Positions 8,909-19,144 are shown, counted from the stretch's first letter. The stretch is 64,000 nt of DNA from Pseudomonas frederiksbergensis (GCF_035751725.1 NZ_CP142104.1:3534001-3598000); one strand, 5' to 3'. Program-made: numbers and translations. Notes: generated by a model not told the origin, from the letters alone.

Positions 8909-9793
8909 ATGCAACGGAATGCAACCACCCGTTTTCCCATCCTTTTGGTACATGGTTTGTTCGGGTTCGACAGGGTCGGCCCGCTCGAACTTTTCCATCA
9001 TGTCAAACAGGCATTGCGCACCGCAGGTGCCCGAGTGTTCATCCCGTATGTATCCGCGACACACTCCAACGAAGCGCGCGGCGAACAGTTGCTAGCCCAG
9101 ATGGAACGGGTTCTTGAAGGAACCGGAGCCGCCAAGGTCAACCTCATCGGCCACGGGCAAGGTGTGTTGGCCGCCCGTTATGCCGCCGCACTGGCGCCCG
9201 ACACTGTCGCCTCCGTCACTTCGGTCAGCGGCCCCAACCAGGGGTCGGAACTCGCTGACTTCCTGCGCAAGGCCCTGACGCCGGGCCGCTTGCCGGAGCA
9301 CGTGGCGAATCGAGTCGCCACACTTTTCGCCGATTTCATCACGCTGCTCAGCGGCCAGGCACAACTGCCACAAAATGCAATTGCAGCACTGGCGGCGCTG
9401 ACCACCGAGGGCGTGGGTGCATTCAATGACAAGTATCCACAAGGCCTGCCCCAGAACTGGGGAGGCCATGGGCCGCAACTGGTCAATGGCGTACGTTATT
9501 ACTCCTGGAGCGGCACGGTGCAGGACACGCCGAGTCAGAATGGCGATCAAATGGCCGATTCGTTGAATGATTTCTGCCGGGCTTTTTCCAAATACTTCAC
9601 CACCGAGGCCGGGCAGAACGATGGCATCGTCGGACGCTTCAGCTCACATCTGGGAAAAGTGATCCGTTCCAACTACCCAATGAGTCACCTGGACACGATC
9701 AACCCGCACACTGGAGAAGGCTTGCGCAAGGGGAGCAATGCGACAGAGCTCTATGTCAGGCACGCAGAACGCTTGCGGCTCGTCGGACTCTGA
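8909..9793 (+). CDS. lipase family I-like protein lacking the nucleophile serine
   Basis: A 294-residue alpha/beta hydrolase resembling Pseudomonas family-I triacylglycerol lipases: oxyanion segment ILLVHGLFGFD, SVSGPNQGSELADF, acid residue D238 in QNDGIVGRFSSHLG (also the calcium-loop region) and H260 in PMSHLDTIN. The nucleophile elbow, normally GHSxG, reads GHGQG: codon 83 (9155-9157) is GGG, Gly. So the Ser of the triad is absent while Asp and His remain. I use ATG 8909 (MQRNATTRFPILL), preceded by AAAGGT; an in-frame ATG at 8882 has no ribosome site. There is no signal peptide, so it is probably cytoplasmic or released by a non-Sec route. No foldase gene is adjacent. Confidence 0.85.
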   Translation: MQRNATTRFPILLVHGLFGFDRVGPLELFHHVKQALRTAGARVFIPYVSATHSNEARGEQLLAQMERVLEGTGAAKVNLIGHGQGVLAARYAAALAPDTVASVTSVSGPNQGSELADFLRKALTPGRLPEHVANRVATLFADFITLLSGQAQLPQNAIAALAALTTEGVGAFNDKYPQGLPQNWGGHGPQLVNGVRYYSWSGTVQDTPSQNGDQMADSLNDFCRAFSKYFTTEAGQNDGIVGRFSSHLGKVIRSNYPMSHLDTINPHTGEGLRKGSNATELYVRHAERLRLVGL

Positions 9794-9867
9794 CGCAATT
9801 TGGCAACAAACCCGGAATGATTCCGGTAGGCTGGGCGTTTTTTTACAACACTGAAAGGAAATACCCC

Positions 9868-10149
9868 ATGGCCAAAGCCACTGCCCGCCACATCCTGGTT
9901 TCCAGCGAAGAAAAGTGCAACGAACTCAAGGCCCAGATTGAAGGGGGCGCCGATTTCGCAGAAATCGCCAAGGCGAACTCTTCATGCCCGTCCAGCCGCC
10001 AGGGCGGCGACCTCGGTTCGTTCGGCCCAGGCCAGATGGTCAAGGAATTCGACACCGTGGTGTTCAGCGCCCCGATCAATGTGGTCCAGGGCCCGGTCAA
10101 GACCCAGTTTGGCTATCACTTGCTGGAAGTGACCAGCCGCCAGGACTGA
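9868..10149 (+). CDS. ppiC: parvulin-type peptidyl-prolyl isomerase
   Basis: A 93-residue single-domain parvulin, the size of E. coli PpiC. The fold signatures are ARHILVSS, CPSSRQGGDLGSFGPGQMV, FDTVVFSAP and TQFGYHLLEV, with the active-site Cys/His pattern in place. It isomerises Xaa-Pro bonds in the cytoplasm; no signal peptide. ATG 9868 is preceded by AAAGGA. A second parvulin of the same size is encoded at 27552, about half identical by eye, so the window holds two paralogues. Confidence 0.92.
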   Translation: MAKATARHILVSSEEKCNELKAQIEGGADFAEIAKANSSCPSSRQGGDLGSFGPGQMVKEFDTVVFSAPINVVQGPVKTQFGYHLLEVTSRQD

Positions 10150-10190
10150 TCCCGGCCCAGGCTGTTTACTCGATGGCTGTCTGAATCATT

Positions 10191-10214
10191 GTGGCGAGGG
10201 GCCCTCCCTTCGCC
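10191..10214. repeat. REP-type imperfect palindrome
   Basis: GTGGCGAGGG followed by CCCTTCGCC forms an imperfect hairpin with the same core as the other REP copies. It lies between the parvulin gene and the peptide-importer operon. Confidence 0.5.
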
Positions 10215-10285
10215 TCAAGGCTGGCGATTCACACGTGACTCGCGTACAAATCGTAGTCATCGATAACCCGGCTCTAAGGCTGACA

Positions 10286-12154
10286 ATGCGACTGGCTTTT
10301 CCCTCGTGGCTGTTCACTGCCGTGGTCCTGCTGACTGGCGCCGCAGGCGTGGATGCCGCACCACAACATGCCCTGACCGTTTATGGCGAACCGGCCAAGT
10401 ACGCCGAAGGCTTCGCCCACTTTGCCTACGCCAATCCCCAGGCTCCCAAAGGCGGGACGATGCGCCGTTCGGCCGTGGAGATCGGCCATTTTGACCATGT
10501 GCTGCCCTACATCGACAAAGGCATCGGCGTCAGCCAGGTCGACGGCATGCTCTATTCTCCGCTGGCCCAGCGCTCCCTGGACGAACCCTATACCGTCTAT
10601 GGCCTCGTTGCCGAGAAGATGGAGCGCGCCGAGGATGGCCTTTCCCTGCGCTTCTACCTCAATCCCAAGGCGCGTTTTGCCGATGGCAAGCCCATCACCG
10701 CGCAAGACGTGCGCTACAGCTTCGACCTGCTGATGACCCAAGGCAGCCTGCGTTATCGCACGCAATTCGCTGCCGTCAAAGGCGTCGAGGTGGAATCGGA
10801 ACGCACCGTTCGTTTCGACTTCAAGAACAATGAAAACCGCACCCTGCCGCTGGACGTCGCTACCCTGCCGGTTTTTCCCGAGCACTGGTGGAAGACACGC
10901 GACTTCGCCAACGGAGGCGGCTACGAGCCGCCGCTGGGCAGTGGCCCATACCGGGTGAGCAAGGTCGATTCGGGCCGCAGCATCACCTTCGAGCGCAACG
11001 CCAACTGGTGGGGCAAGGACCTGCCGGCCAGCCGCGGCCTCTATAACTTCGACCATTTCAGCATTGAGTATTTCGGCGACACCGATGTGGCGCGGCAAGT
11101 CCTGCGCGGCGGCGCCTACGACTACAACCGCGAGTTCTCCGCCACGGGGTTTGCCATCGGCTACGACAGCCCGGCCCTGCGCGACGGCCGGCTGCAAAAA
11201 GCCCACCTCGCCACCGAGGCGCCCCAGCCGGCCCAGGGTTTCGTGTTCAACCTGCAACGCCCCCAGTTTCAGGACCGCCGCGTGCGGCAGGCGCTGGCCA
11301 TGCTCTGGGATTTCGAATGGAGCAATCGCCAGATGATGCGCAACGCCTACGTGCGCCAGCAAAGCTTTTTCTCCAACACTGATCTCGCCGCCCGGCAGTT
11401 GCCCGATGCGGGGGAACTGGCGATCCTCGAACCGCTGCGCGGCAAAGTGCCGGACGAGGTGTTCAGCCAGGTATTCCAGGCGCCGAAAACCGACGGCAGC
11501 GGTGTCATACGTGACAAACAACTGCAAGCGCTGGCGCTACTGGAGCAGGCCGGCTGGAAGCCTCGCGGCGACCGGTTGGTGAATGCCGAAGGCGAGCCGC
11601 TGAGCTTCACGTTCCTGAATACCCAGAACGGTATCGACCGCCTGCTGTTGCCCTACAAGCGCACCCTGGCACAAATCGGCATCGACATGAGCATTCGGCG
11701 CATCGACTCGTCCCAGTACGTCAATCGGCTCATGAGTCGCGACTACGACATGATCATCACTGGCTATCCGGTCAGCACCTCGCCGGGCATGGAGCTCTAC
11801 AACTATTTCGGCTCGGCGGCGGCCAACGACCCGGGGGCGAACAACTACATGGCCTTGCAGAATCCTGCCGTGGACGCCCTTATCGATGGCCTGGTCAAGG
11901 CCACCACCCAGGACGACATGCTCCGCCACGCCCATGCGCTGGACCGGGTGCTGCAGTGGAACTACTACTGGATTCCCAACTATTACCCGCCAGGCAGTTC
12001 GACCGTCTGGTGGAACCGCTTCGGCATGCCGAAAGTACAGGCGAGCAATGACGAAGCCATCGAGAGCTGGTGGGAAGTCAGCACCACGCCCCTGACCAAC
12101 GAACAGATGACCGCCGAACGCATCAAGCGTGGCTCACCGGGAGGGCATCACTGA
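10286..12154 (+). CDS. yejA: extracellular solute-binding protein of a YejABEF-type peptide importer
   Basis: Periplasmic binding protein (about 622 residues) of the oligopeptide/microcin-C type ABC importer. It has a signal peptide ([18 protein letters not shown], cleavage after GVDA), then [15 protein letters not shown] and the SBP-family-5 pattern [23 protein letters not shown] and GSGPYRV. The C-terminal WNRFGMP region is typical of YejA. I choose ATG 10286, with AAGG 7 bases upstream; the frame runs further up but with no signal sequence there. The stop overlaps the next start (ATGA), so it heads a tightly coupled four-gene operon. The likely cargo is short peptides or peptide-like antibiotics. 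Confidence 0.92.
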   Translation: MRLAFPSWLFTAVVLLTGAAGVDAAPQHALTVYGEPAKYAEGFAHFAYANPQAPKGGTMRRSAVEIGHFDHVLPYIDKGIGVSQVDGMLYSPLAQRSLDEPYTVYGLVAEKMERAEDGLSLRFYLNPKARFADGKPITAQDVRYSFDLLMTQGSLRYRTQFAAVKGVEVESERTVRFDFKNNENRTLPLDVATLPVFPEHWWKTRDFANGGGYEPPLGSGPYRVSKVDSGRSITFERNANWWGKDLPASRGLYNFDHFSIEYFGDTDVARQVLRGGAYDYNREFSATGFAIGYDSPALRDGRLQKAHLATEAPQPAQGFVFNLQRPQFQDRRVRQALAMLWDFEWSNRQMMRNAYVRQQSFFSNTDLAARQLPDAGELAILEPLRGKVPDEVFSQVFQAPKTDGSGVIRDKQLQALALLEQAGWKPRGDRLVNAEGEPLSFTFLNTQNGIDRLLLPYKRTLAQIGIDMSIRRIDSSQYVNRLMSRDYDMIITGYPVSTSPGMELYNYFGSAAANDPGANNYMALQNPAVDALIDGLVKATTQDDMLRHAHALDRVLQWNYYWIPNYYPPGSSTVWWNRFGMPKVQASNDEAIESWWEVSTTPLTNEQMTAERIKRGSPGGHH

Positions 12155-13212
12155 TGTGGGCCTATATTGCGCGGCGCCTGCTGCTGATTATTCCGACGCT
12201 GGTGATCATCCTCCTGGTGAACTTCGTCATCGTCCAGGCCGCGCCGGGCGGGCCGGTGGAACAGGCCATCGCCCAGTTGCAGGGTGTCGGCAGCACCGGC
12301 GTCGGCAGCTCGGGCAATGCCATGACCGGCAGCTCCCGCGCCAGCCGGGGCCTGGACCCGCAACTGATCAAGGACATCGAGAAACAGTACGGCTTCGACA
12401 AGCCCGCCCACGAGCGCCTGTGGCTGATGCTCACCAGTTACGCCCGCCTGGATTTCGGCAAGAGCTTCTTCCGCGGCGCCACGGTGACCGACCTGATCCT
12501 GGAAAAAATGCCGGTGACGATTTCCCTCGGGCTCTGGGCGACGCTGATCACCTACCTGGTGTCGATTCCCCTGGGCATTCGCAAGGCGGTGCGCCACGGT
12601 TCGGCATTCGACGTGTGGAGCAGCACCGCGATCATCATCGGCTACGCCATGCCGGCATTCCTGTTCGCGATGTTCCTGATCGTGGTTTTCGCTGGCGGCA
12701 CCTCGCTCAACTGGTTTCCGGTGCGCGGGCTGGTCTCGGACAACTTCGAATCCCTGTCGACGCTGGGCAAGATCGCCGACTACTTCTGGCACCTGGTGCT
12801 ACCGGTCACGTCGCTGGTAATCGGCGGCTTCGCCACCCTGACCATCCTGACCAAGAACTCGTTCCTCAACGAGATCACCCGGCAATACGTGGTCACCGCG
12901 CGGGCCAAGGGAATGAGCGAACGCCGCGTGCTGTACGGGCACGTGTTCCGCAATGCGATGCTGCTGGTGGTGTCGGGCATTCCCCAGGCGTTCATCAGCG
13001 TATTCTTCGCCGGATCGTTGCTGATCGAGGTGATCTTCTCCCTCGACGGCCTGGGGCGCATGAGCTATGAAGCCGCCGTGTCCCGGGACTATCCGGTGGT
13101 GTTCGGTTCGCTGTTCATCTTCACGCTGTTCGGCCTGCTGATCAAACTCATCGGCGACCTCTGCTACACGCTGGTGGACCCGCGTATCGACTTCGCCGCG
13201 AGGAACGCCTGA
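12154..13212 (+). CDS. yejB: peptide ABC transporter permease YejB
   Basis: Inner-membrane permease, 352 residues, with an N-terminal helix ([19 protein letters not shown]) and the binding-protein-dependent transport signature around [29 protein letters not shown], where the EAA loop docks on the ATPase. A Gly/Ser-rich stretch at residues about 45-65 ([20 protein letters not shown]) fills the first periplasmic loop, as in other YejB proteins. The start overlaps the yejA stop by one base and the gene ends in a TGATG overlap with yejE. Confidence 0.93.
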   Translation: MWAYIARRLLLIIPTLVIILLVNFVIVQAAPGGPVEQAIAQLQGVGSTGVGSSGNAMTGSSRASRGLDPQLIKDIEKQYGFDKPAHERLWLMLTSYARLDFGKSFFRGATVTDLILEKMPVTISLGLWATLITYLVSIPLGIRKAVRHGSAFDVWSSTAIIIGYAMPAFLFAMFLIVVFAGGTSLNWFPVRGLVSDNFESLSTLGKIADYFWHLVLPVTSLVIGGFATLTILTKNSFLNEITRQYVVTARAKGMSERRVLYGHVFRNAMLLVVSGIPQAFISVFFAGSLLIEVIFSLDGLGRMSYEAAVSRDYPVVFGSLFIFTLFGLLIKLIGDLCYTLVDPRIDFAARNA

Positions 13213-14234
13213 TGTTCAAGTTATCGCCCTTGGGGCGGCGGCGTTTCGAGCGCTTCAAGAAAAACCGTCGTGGCTGGTGGTCGCTGTGGCTATTCATCGG
13301 GCTTTTCGTCCTGTCACTCGGCGGTGAACTGATCGCCAATGACAAGCCGCTGGTGATGAGCTACGAGGGTTCGCTGTATTTCCCGGTGTTCAAGCGCTAC
13401 ACCGAACAGGAATTCGGTGGCCAGTTGCCGTTCCAGGCCGATTACCGCAGCAACTATGTGCAGAACCTGATCCACAAGGGCAACGGCTGGCTGCTGTTCC
13501 CACCCATTGCGTTCAGCGCCGACACGCCCAACTATGACCTCGATCAACCGGCCCCAAGCCCGCCATCGAGCGTCAATTGGCTGGGCACCGACGACCAGGC
13601 CCGGGACGTCATGGCGCGGGTCATCTTCGGTGCGCGGGTGTCGATCCTGTTCGCCCTGGCGCTGACCGCCATCAGCGCGCTGATCGGCATTGCCGCCGGG
13701 GCCTTGCAGGGTTATTACGGCGGCTGGGTGGATCTGCTGGGACAACGCCTGCTGGAGGTTTGGTCCGGGCTGCCGGTGCTCTACCTGCTGATCATCCTGT
13801 CGGGTTTCGTCGAGCCCAACTTCTGGTGGTTGCTGGGGATCATGGCGCTGTTTTCCTGGCTAGCCCTGGTGGACGTGGTACGCGCCGAGTTCCTGCGCGG
13901 GCGCAACCTTGAATACGTCAAGGCCGCCAGGGCTTTGGGCCTGTCCGACCGCAAGGTGATCGTGCGGCACATCCTGCCTAACGCCATGAATGCCACCTTG
14001 AGTTACCTGCCGTTCATTCTCACCGGGGCGATTTCCACCCTGACGGCCCTGGATTTCCTGGGATTCGGCATGCCGGCCGGCAGCGCGTCCCTGGGCGAGC
14101 TGATCGCCCAGGGCAAACAGAACCTGCAAGCGCCCTGGTTGGGACTGACGGCTTTTTTCACGTTGGCGTTGATCCTTTCCCTGCTGGTATTCATCGGCGA
14201 GGCGTTGCGCGACGCCTTTGACCCGCGGTCTTGA
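13212..14234 (+). CDS. yejE: peptide ABC transporter permease YejE
   Basis: Second permease, 340 residues, with about six hydrophobic segments. The long N-terminal periplasmic region contains WLGTDDQARDVMARVIFGAR, the DppC-like motif, followed by the EAA loop EYVKAARALGLSDRKVIVRH. Its start codon overlaps the yejB stop. The coding end lies in a 13-base tandem duplication (14220-14245). Confidence 0.93.
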   Translation: MFKLSPLGRRRFERFKKNRRGWWSLWLFIGLFVLSLGGELIANDKPLVMSYEGSLYFPVFKRYTEQEFGGQLPFQADYRSNYVQNLIHKGNGWLLFPPIAFSADTPNYDLDQPAPSPPSSVNWLGTDDQARDVMARVIFGARVSILFALALTAISALIGIAAGALQGYYGGWVDLLGQRLLEVWSGLPVLYLLIILSGFVEPNFWWLLGIMALFSWLALVDVVRAEFLRGRNLEYVKAARALGLSDRKVIVRHILPNAMNATLSYLPFILTGAISTLTALDFLGFGMPAGSASLGELIAQGKQNLQAPWLGLTAFFTLALILSLLVFIGEALRDAFDPRS

Positions 14235-14245
14235 CCCGCGGTCTT
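14220..14245. repeat. 13-base tandem duplication at the yejE stop codon
   Basis: GACCCGCGGTCTT occurs twice head to tail. The first copy contains the last sense codons and the start of the yejE stop; the second lies in the 39-base gap before yejF. It is probably a recent replication slippage with no coding consequence. Confidence 0.85.
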
Positions 14246-14273
14246 GACCACGATCCATGAACGGAACCTTGAG

Positions 14274-15854
14274 ATGAGCGACAACCTGATCGAAATCCGC
14301 GACCTGAGCGTGGCCTTCAACGGCCAGGCGGTGGTGCGCAACCTCTGCCTGGATATCCGCCCCGGCGAATGCCTGGCGCTGGTGGGCGAGTCGGGCTCCG
14401 GCAAGTCAGTGACAGCCCATTCGATCCTGCAACTGTTGCCGGAAACCGGCACGCGCACAACCGGCAGCATTCGCTATCGCGGTGAAGAACTGGTGGGTGC
14501 CGAGGCGAAGACGCTACGGGAGCTGCGCGGCAACCGGATCGCCATGATCTTCCAGGAGCCGATGACTTCGCTGAACCCACTGCACAGCGTCGAAAAACAG
14601 ATCGGCGAAACCCTGATGCTGCATCGCGGCCTGGGTGGCAAGGCCGCGCGAGCGCGCATCCTGGAACTACTGGCCCTGGTCGGCATCCAGAAACCCGCCG
14701 AACGACTCAAGGCCTATCCGCATCAGCTCTCCGGCGGCCAGCGCCAGCGCGTCATGATCGCCATGGCCCTGGCTTGCGAGCCGGAACTGTTGATCGCCGA
14801 CGAACCAACCACCGCCTTGGACGTGACGGTGCAGCGCAAGATACTGCTGCTGCTAAAGTCGCTGCAGCAGCGCCTCGGCATGTCCTTGCTGTTGATCAGC
14901 CACGATCTCAACCTGGTCCGCAGCATCGCCCAACGGGTATGCGTGATGAAGGCCGGGGAGATCGTCGAGCAGGCGCCTTGCGAGACCCTGTTCAGCACAC
15001 CGAAACATCCCTATAGCTGCGAATTGCTGCACGCCGAGCCGGAAGGCGAAGCCCTGCCCCGGGATGAACGCGAAGACGTATTGCAAGTGCGGGACCTGCG
15101 GGTGAGTTTTGCCTTGGGCGGTGGGCTGTTCCGACGCAAGGAATACTTGCGCGCCGTGGATGGCATCAGCCTGAGCATCCAGCGCGGCAAGACCCTGGGC
15201 ATCGTCGGCGAGTCCGGTTCCGGCAAATCCACCCTCGGCCAGGCGATCCTGCGGCTGATCGAGTCCGAAGGCAGCATTCGTTTCCAGGGCCAGGCGTTGG
15301 ATCACCTGTCGCACAAGGAGCTGCGACCATGGCGCAAGCAGATGCAGATCGTCTTCCAAGACCCGTTCGGCAGCCTCAGCCCGCGGATGTCGGTGCAGCA
15401 GATCATCAGCGAAGGTCTCGAAGTCCACAGCCCGTCCAGCGCCGAGGCATGCGAGGCGCAGGTGATCCAGGCCCTCAAGGAAGTCGGCCTCGACCCGCAG
15501 AGCCGCCACCGCTACCCCCATGAGTTTTCCGGCGGCCAGCGCCAGCGCATCGCCATTGCCCGGGCATTGGTGCTCAAGCCGGCACTGATCCTGTTGGACG
15601 AACCGACGTCGGCCCTGGACCGCACCGTGCAAAAACAAGTAGTCACCCTGCTCCGCCAGCTCCAGGAAAAGCACGGTTTGACGTACCTGTTCATCAGTCA
15701 CGACCTGGCAGTGGTGCGCGCCCTGGCCCATGACATGATCGTGATCAAGGATGGCAAGGTAGTCGAGCAAGGCCCCAGCCAGGACGTCTTCGACGCGCCC
15801 CAACATCCCTACACCAGGGAGCTGCTGGCAGCGGCGCATCCAGGATCGGCGTGA
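14274..15854 (+). CDS. yejF: peptide ABC transporter, fused dual ATPase YejF
   Basis: 526 residues with two complete ABC cassettes in one chain. Each has Walker A (GESGSGKS, residues about 37-44 and again near 315), a Q-loop, the LSGGQRQR or FSGGQRQR signature, and Walker B ([24 protein letters not shown]). It energises YejBE import. ATG 14274 begins [15 protein letters not shown]; the ten codons upstream in frame lie in the tandem duplication region. It ends 5 bases from the convergent chemoreceptor gene, with no room for a separate terminator. Confidence 0.94.
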   Translation: MSDNLIEIRDLSVAFNGQAVVRNLCLDIRPGECLALVGESGSGKSVTAHSILQLLPETGTRTTGSIRYRGEELVGAEAKTLRELRGNRIAMIFQEPMTSLNPLHSVEKQIGETLMLHRGLGGKAARARILELLALVGIQKPAERLKAYPHQLSGGQRQRVMIAMALACEPELLIADEPTTALDVTVQRKILLLLKSLQQRLGMSLLLISHDLNLVRSIAQRVCVMKAGEIVEQAPCETLFSTPKHPYSCELLHAEPEGEALPRDEREDVLQVRDLRVSFALGGGLFRRKEYLRAVDGISLSIQRGKTLGIVGESGSGKSTLGQAILRLIESEGSIRFQGQALDHLSHKELRPWRKQMQIVFQDPFGSLSPRMSVQQIISEGLEVHSPSSAEACEAQVIQALKEVGLDPQSRHRYPHEFSGGQRQRIAIARALVLKPALILLDEPTSALDRTVQKQVVTLLRQLQEKHGLTYLFISHDLAVVRALAHDMIVIKDGKVVEQGPSQDVFDAPQHPYTRELLAAAHPGSA

Positions 15855-15859
15855 CGCGA

Positions 15860-17194
15860 TCAGGCGTCGCCGCGCTGGTCCATGGCGTGGGCAAACTCGC
15901 CAATCACCTCGACCACCTGTTGCGCGCCACGATGGATATCCAGGATGACCGTGCCCGCCTGGTTCGCCAGCTTCACGCCTTGCTCTGCCTTGAGCGTGCT
16001 TGACTGCATGCTGGTCACTGCCTGCCTGGCCAGCTCGCGGTTCTTGCCGACCACGTCGGAGATGGCCACGGTGGCCTGGCTGGTGCGGCGCGCAAGGTTG
16101 CGCACCTCATCGGCGACCACCGCGAAACCGCGGCCCTGCTCCCCGGCCCGGGCCGCTTCGATGGCCGCATTGAGTGCCAGCAGGTTGGTTTGCTCTGCGA
16201 TCCCCCGGATGGCGTCGACGATGCTGCCGATCTCTTCGGACTGAGCGCTCAGGGCGCCGATGCCCATGGCGACCTGCTGCAGTTCATCGGCAATGCTCTG
16301 CACCACCGTCACCGTCTGCTGGACGACCGAGGTTCCCAGCTGTGTGTGTTCGTCGGTTCTGCGGGACGTTTCGAAAGCCAGTCTCGCCGCCTTGGATTCA
16401 GTTTGGCGCTGCTCGACTTCGCGAGTGATGTCGGTGGCGAACTTGACCACGCCATACAAGCGGCCATTGGCGTCATAGAGCGGGTTGTACGTCGCTTGCA
16501 GCCAGACCGTCGCGCCTCGTTTGTCGACGCGCTGGAACTGCCCGCTCATGTATTGGCCACGGTTCAGCGCGGCCCAAAAACCGCGATAGGCTTCGTCCTG
16601 CACTTCTCGGGGGTTGCAAAACAGGCGGTGGTGTTGACCGAGCACTTCTTCGCGCCGATACCCCATGACCTTGAGGAAATTCTCATTGGCCCGCACTACG
16701 GTTCCACTCAGGTCAAACTCGATGATCGCCATCGAGCGGTCTATCGCCTGCATGACACTGGATTCGGCCTGGGCGCGAAGCACGCGCTCATGGCTGTTGC
16801 GCAGGATCTGGACAACGCGCTGCACGCCTGAGCCCTGGTCGCGCACCGGGGCGTAGCTTGCCTCCACCCAGATCCCTTCGCCCGCGCGCCGCAGGTGCAG
16901 AAACTGGGCCTCGGCGCTTTCGCCGCGTGCCAACTGCTGCCACAACGCCGCGTTTTCCCGACTGCTCCCATAGGCGGGTTCGCAGAACATCGAGTGATGC
17001 TTACCCACGACCTCATCGAGGGAATACCCGGTCATCTCGAGAAAAATCGGGCTGGCGCCGAGCACCTGTCCCGTTACCGTGAACTCAACGACTGCCATGG
17101 CGCCGTGGAGTGCCGCACGCTCTGCTTCAAGGATCGCCTGCCTGGCCTGAATCTGGTGCAAAGCGTCCTGGTGCTTGCGAGTGCGAATGAACAT
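15860..17194 (-). CDS. soluble PAS-PAS methyl-accepting chemotaxis-type receptor
   Basis: About 444 residues with two PAS domains ([20 protein letters not shown] onward and [20 protein letters not shown] onward, each ending in a PAC segment), then an MCP signalling region with the conserved hairpin tip ([20 protein letters not shown]). There is no transmembrane helix, so it is cytoplasmic. The layout matches BdlA of P. aeruginosa, which links energy or redox sensing to c-di-GMP and biofilm dispersal; whether it does the same here is inference. GTACCCATG at 17194 has GGAG 9 bases upstream; an alternative start is at 17224. A TGTACA-N12-TGTACA site lies about 95 bases upstream. Confidence 0.85.
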   Translation of the reverse strand: MFIRTRKHQDALHQIQARQAILEAERAALHGAMAVVEFTVTGQVLGASPIFLEMTGYSLDEVVGKHHSMFCEPAYGSSRENAALWQQLARGESAEAQFLHLRRAGEGIWVEASYAPVRDQGSGVQRVVQILRNSHERVLRAQAESSVMQAIDRSMAIIEFDLSGTVVRANENFLKVMGYRREEVLGQHHRLFCNPREVQDEAYRGFWAALNRGQYMSGQFQRVDKRGATVWLQATYNPLYDANGRLYGVVKFATDITREVEQRQTESKAARLAFETSRRTDEHTQLGTSVVQQTVTVVQSIADELQQVAMGIGALSAQSEEIGSIVDAIRGIAEQTNLLALNAAIEAARAGEQGRGFAVVADEVRNLARRTSQATVAISDVVGKNRELARQAVTSMQSSTLKAEQGVKLANQAGTVILDIHRGAQQVVEVIGEFAHAMDQRGDA

Positions 17195-17288
17195 GGGTAC
17201 CGCTCCCGGAGACGTTGACTGCATGACGATGGTCCGCCTGAAGGCCGCGACCTTGGCTGGACACTATTAAGCCATCACTTTTCAAAAC

Positions 17289-17314
17289 TTGTACAGTTTT
17301 TTGTTTTTGTACAA
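17289..17314 (-). promoter_or_regulatory. TTGTACA-N12-TGTACAA operator-like site (site A)
   Basis: TTGTACA (17289-17295), exactly 12 bases, then TGTACAA (17308-17314); the symmetry extends to ACTTGTACA/TGTACAAGT. It lies between the Trp-rich protein gene and the chemoreceptor gene, both on the minus strand. A second site with identical spacing lies before the Trp-rich gene, arguing that both bind the same regulator. Confidence 0.55.
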
Positions 17315-17348
17315 GTCGCAGATCATGCTTTGTCCACGGTTGTCGGAA

Positions 17349-17564
17349 TCATTTCCAACCCATCTTCCAACGCCTGCTGTCCCGCAGCGCCTGCCAGTCC
17401 AAAAGCTCGGTACGCGCGCTGTGAACGGCCTGCAACTCGACCTGGACCGGCGCCCCCAACTCATCGCAAAGCAACTGGATGACCAGGAAATGCTTCTCTC
17501 GGTTGACCGGCTCACACGCCGTCCATTTGGAAAGCTTGAGCTTTCGAGGATTAAACTTGTTCAT
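17349..17564 (-). CDS. small Trp-rich protein (TIGR02450-like)
   Basis: 71 residues: MNKFNPRKLKLSKWTAC, then PVNREKHFLV, and a C-terminal half with several Trp (LDWQALRDSRRWKMGWK). This matches the small Trp-rich family I know as TIGR02450, a conserved uncharacterised family often found near photolyase or light-response genes in proteobacteria. No molecular function is established. A TGTACA-N12-TGTACA site ends 18 bases before its start codon, close enough to cover promoter and translation start. Confidence 0.8.
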   Translation of the reverse strand: MNKFNPRKLKLSKWTACEPVNREKHFLVIQLLCDELGAPVQVELQAVHSARTELLDWQALRDSRRWKMGWK

Positions 17565-17581
17565 GGAGCGCTCGCGATTTC

Positions 17582-17607
17582 ATGTACATATTCATGCAAC
17601 TGTACAA
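17582..17607 (-). promoter_or_regulatory. ATGTACA-N12-TGTACAA operator-like site (site B)
   Basis: ATGTACA (17582-17588), 12 bases, TGTACAA (17601-17607), directly upstream of the Trp-rich protein gene. Half-site and spacing equal those of site A. MerR-type light or B12 regulators of the LitR/CarH group are known to use TGTACA-like half-sites, which makes such a regulator the first candidate; this link is inference. Confidence 0.55.
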
Positions 17608-17728
17608 GTTTATTGCCGGTCAAACCACGTCGCGTCAGAAGGGAGTGTTGATCAGCCTGCCTGCCCCGGCATAATGCGGCCGAACGACCGGCTGCCTACT
17701 GCAAGCCATCCTTTCCTGGAAATGGCCG

Positions 17729-19144
17729 ATGAACCCCACCGAAAGCCTCAAGGATTACAAGCGCGTGCGCACGCTGGCGATCCGCTCGTTGTTCGAGATT
17801 ATCGAGCAGTCCAGCGAAGGCACGGTGATCGTCGACCGCGATGCAAACATCGTCTGGATGAACGAACGCTACGCACGTCGCTTCGGCCTCAATTCGGCGC
17901 AAGAGGCCATCGGCCGGGCCTGTGAAAGTGTCATCCCGGGCAGCCTTTTGCGTGAAGTGGTGCGCACCGGGCGGCCGATCCTGCTGGACATGCAGGACAC
18001 GCCCAAGGAACCGCTGGTGGTGATGCGCCTGCCGATCCACGACAGCGCCGGCGCGGTGATCGGCGCCATCGGTTTTGCCCTGTTCGATGAGCTGCGCAGC
18101 CTGTCGCCGATGCTCAAGCGCTACCTGAGCATGCAGGAAGAACTGGCTTCTACCCGCTCACTGTTGCGGGCACGGCAGACCAAGTACAACTTTGCCCATT
18201 TCATTGGCACCAGCGCTGCGGGGCTCGAAGTCAAGCGCCGTGCCCGACGCAGCGCCAGCACCGATTCCCCCGTGTTGCTGCTCGGCGAAACCGGCACCGG
18301 CAAGGAGCTGCTGGCCCAGGCGATCCATGGTGCTTCGCCACGTGCCCACAAGGCGTTTGTCAGTATCAACAGCGCCGCCATTCCCGAGTCCTTGCTGGAA
18401 GCCGAGTTCTTCGGCACCGCACCCGGCGCCTTTACCGGAGCCGACCGCAAGGGCCGCGCCGGCAAACTGCAAATCGCCCAGGGCGGCACGTTGTTCCTCG
18501 ACGAAATCGGCGACATGCCACTGCCGTTGCAAAGCAAGCTGCTGCGCGTGCTGCAAGAAAAGGAATACGAACCTGTAGGCTCCAACGAAGTGCTGCAAAG
18601 CGATGTCCGGGTCATCGCCGCGACCTCCACCAACCTCGAGGCGGCAATCCAGCGCGGCGAGTTCCGCGCGGATTTGTACTACCGCCTCAACGTCTTGCCG
18701 ATCCAGGTCCCGCCGCTGCGCGAACGTCTGGACGACCTGCCGGCCTTGAGCGAGGCGATTCTGGAAGAACTGCGCAGCCAGCACGAACTGAACCACGACG
18801 CCCTCGACCTGCTGGGCCAGCACGCCTGGCCGGGCAACATCAGGGAGTTGCGCAACGTGCTGGAACGGGCCGCGTTGCTCAGTGACGATTTGGTGCTCAC
18901 CGCCGCCGATATGCGTGCCGCCATTGGCACTTTTATGCCCGTTGCGCGCGCGGCGAGCCCCAGCCTGGAGCCGTTGCCCCAGGAAACATTCAGCCAGGCC
19001 CGGGCCCGATTTGACCGGCATCTGATCGAAACCACCCTCGCGCAATGCGGTGGGCGGGTGATCGAGGCGGCGCAGCGGTTGGGACTGGGAAGGTCGACGC
19101 TGTACAAGAAGATGGTGGCGTTGGGGATTGTGGAGTCTCAATAA
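17729..19144 (+). CDS. hbcR: sigma-54-dependent activator of hydroxybutyrate catabolism (HbcR-like)
   Basis: A 471-residue enhancer-binding protein. The N-terminal PAS domain (residues about 20-125, SSEGTVIVDRDANIVWMNERY) probably senses a metabolite or redox state. The central AAA+ domain has Walker A GETGTGKE, the sigma-54-contacting GAFTGA loop, Walker B GGTLFLDEIGD and the arginine region FRADLYYRLNV. The C-terminal Fis-type helix-turn-helix is GRVIEAAQRLGLGRSTLYKK. It lies directly upstream of a consensus -24/-12 promoter and the GntP/BdhA/acetoacetyl-CoA synthetase genes, the arrangement described for HbcR (PA2005) of P. aeruginosa. Confidence 0.88.
   Translation: MNPTESLKDYKRVRTLAIRSLFEIIEQSSEGTVIVDRDANIVWMNERYARRFGLNSAQEAIGRACESVIPGSLLREVVRTGRPILLDMQDTPKEPLVVMRLPIHDSAGAVIGAIGFALFDELRSLSPMLKRYLSMQEELASTRSLLRARQTKYNFAHFIGTSAAGLEVKRRARRSASTDSPVLLLGETGTGKELLAQAIHGASPRAHKAFVSINSAAIPESLLEAEFFGTAPGAFTGADRKGRAGKLQIAQGGTLFLDEIGDMPLPLQSKLLRVLQEKEYEPVGSNEVLQSDVRVIAATSTNLEAAIQRGEFRADLYYRLNVLPIQVPPLRERLDDLPALSEAILEELRSQHELNHDALDLLGQHAWPGNIRELRNVLERAALLSDDLVLTAADMRAAIGTFMPVARAASPSLEPLPQETFSQARARFDRHLIETTLAQCGGRVIEAAQRLGLGRSTLYKKMVALGIVESQ

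Noticed and set aside
9800..9845. Possible terminator between the lipase-like gene and parvulin gene
   Set aside because: A six-base CCGGAA/TTCCGG stem is separated by about eleven bases from the T-run, so the geometry is wrong for an intrinsic terminator.
10274..11527. 417-codon minus-strand frame inside yejA
   Set aside because: Antisense shadow of a well-supported binding-protein gene.
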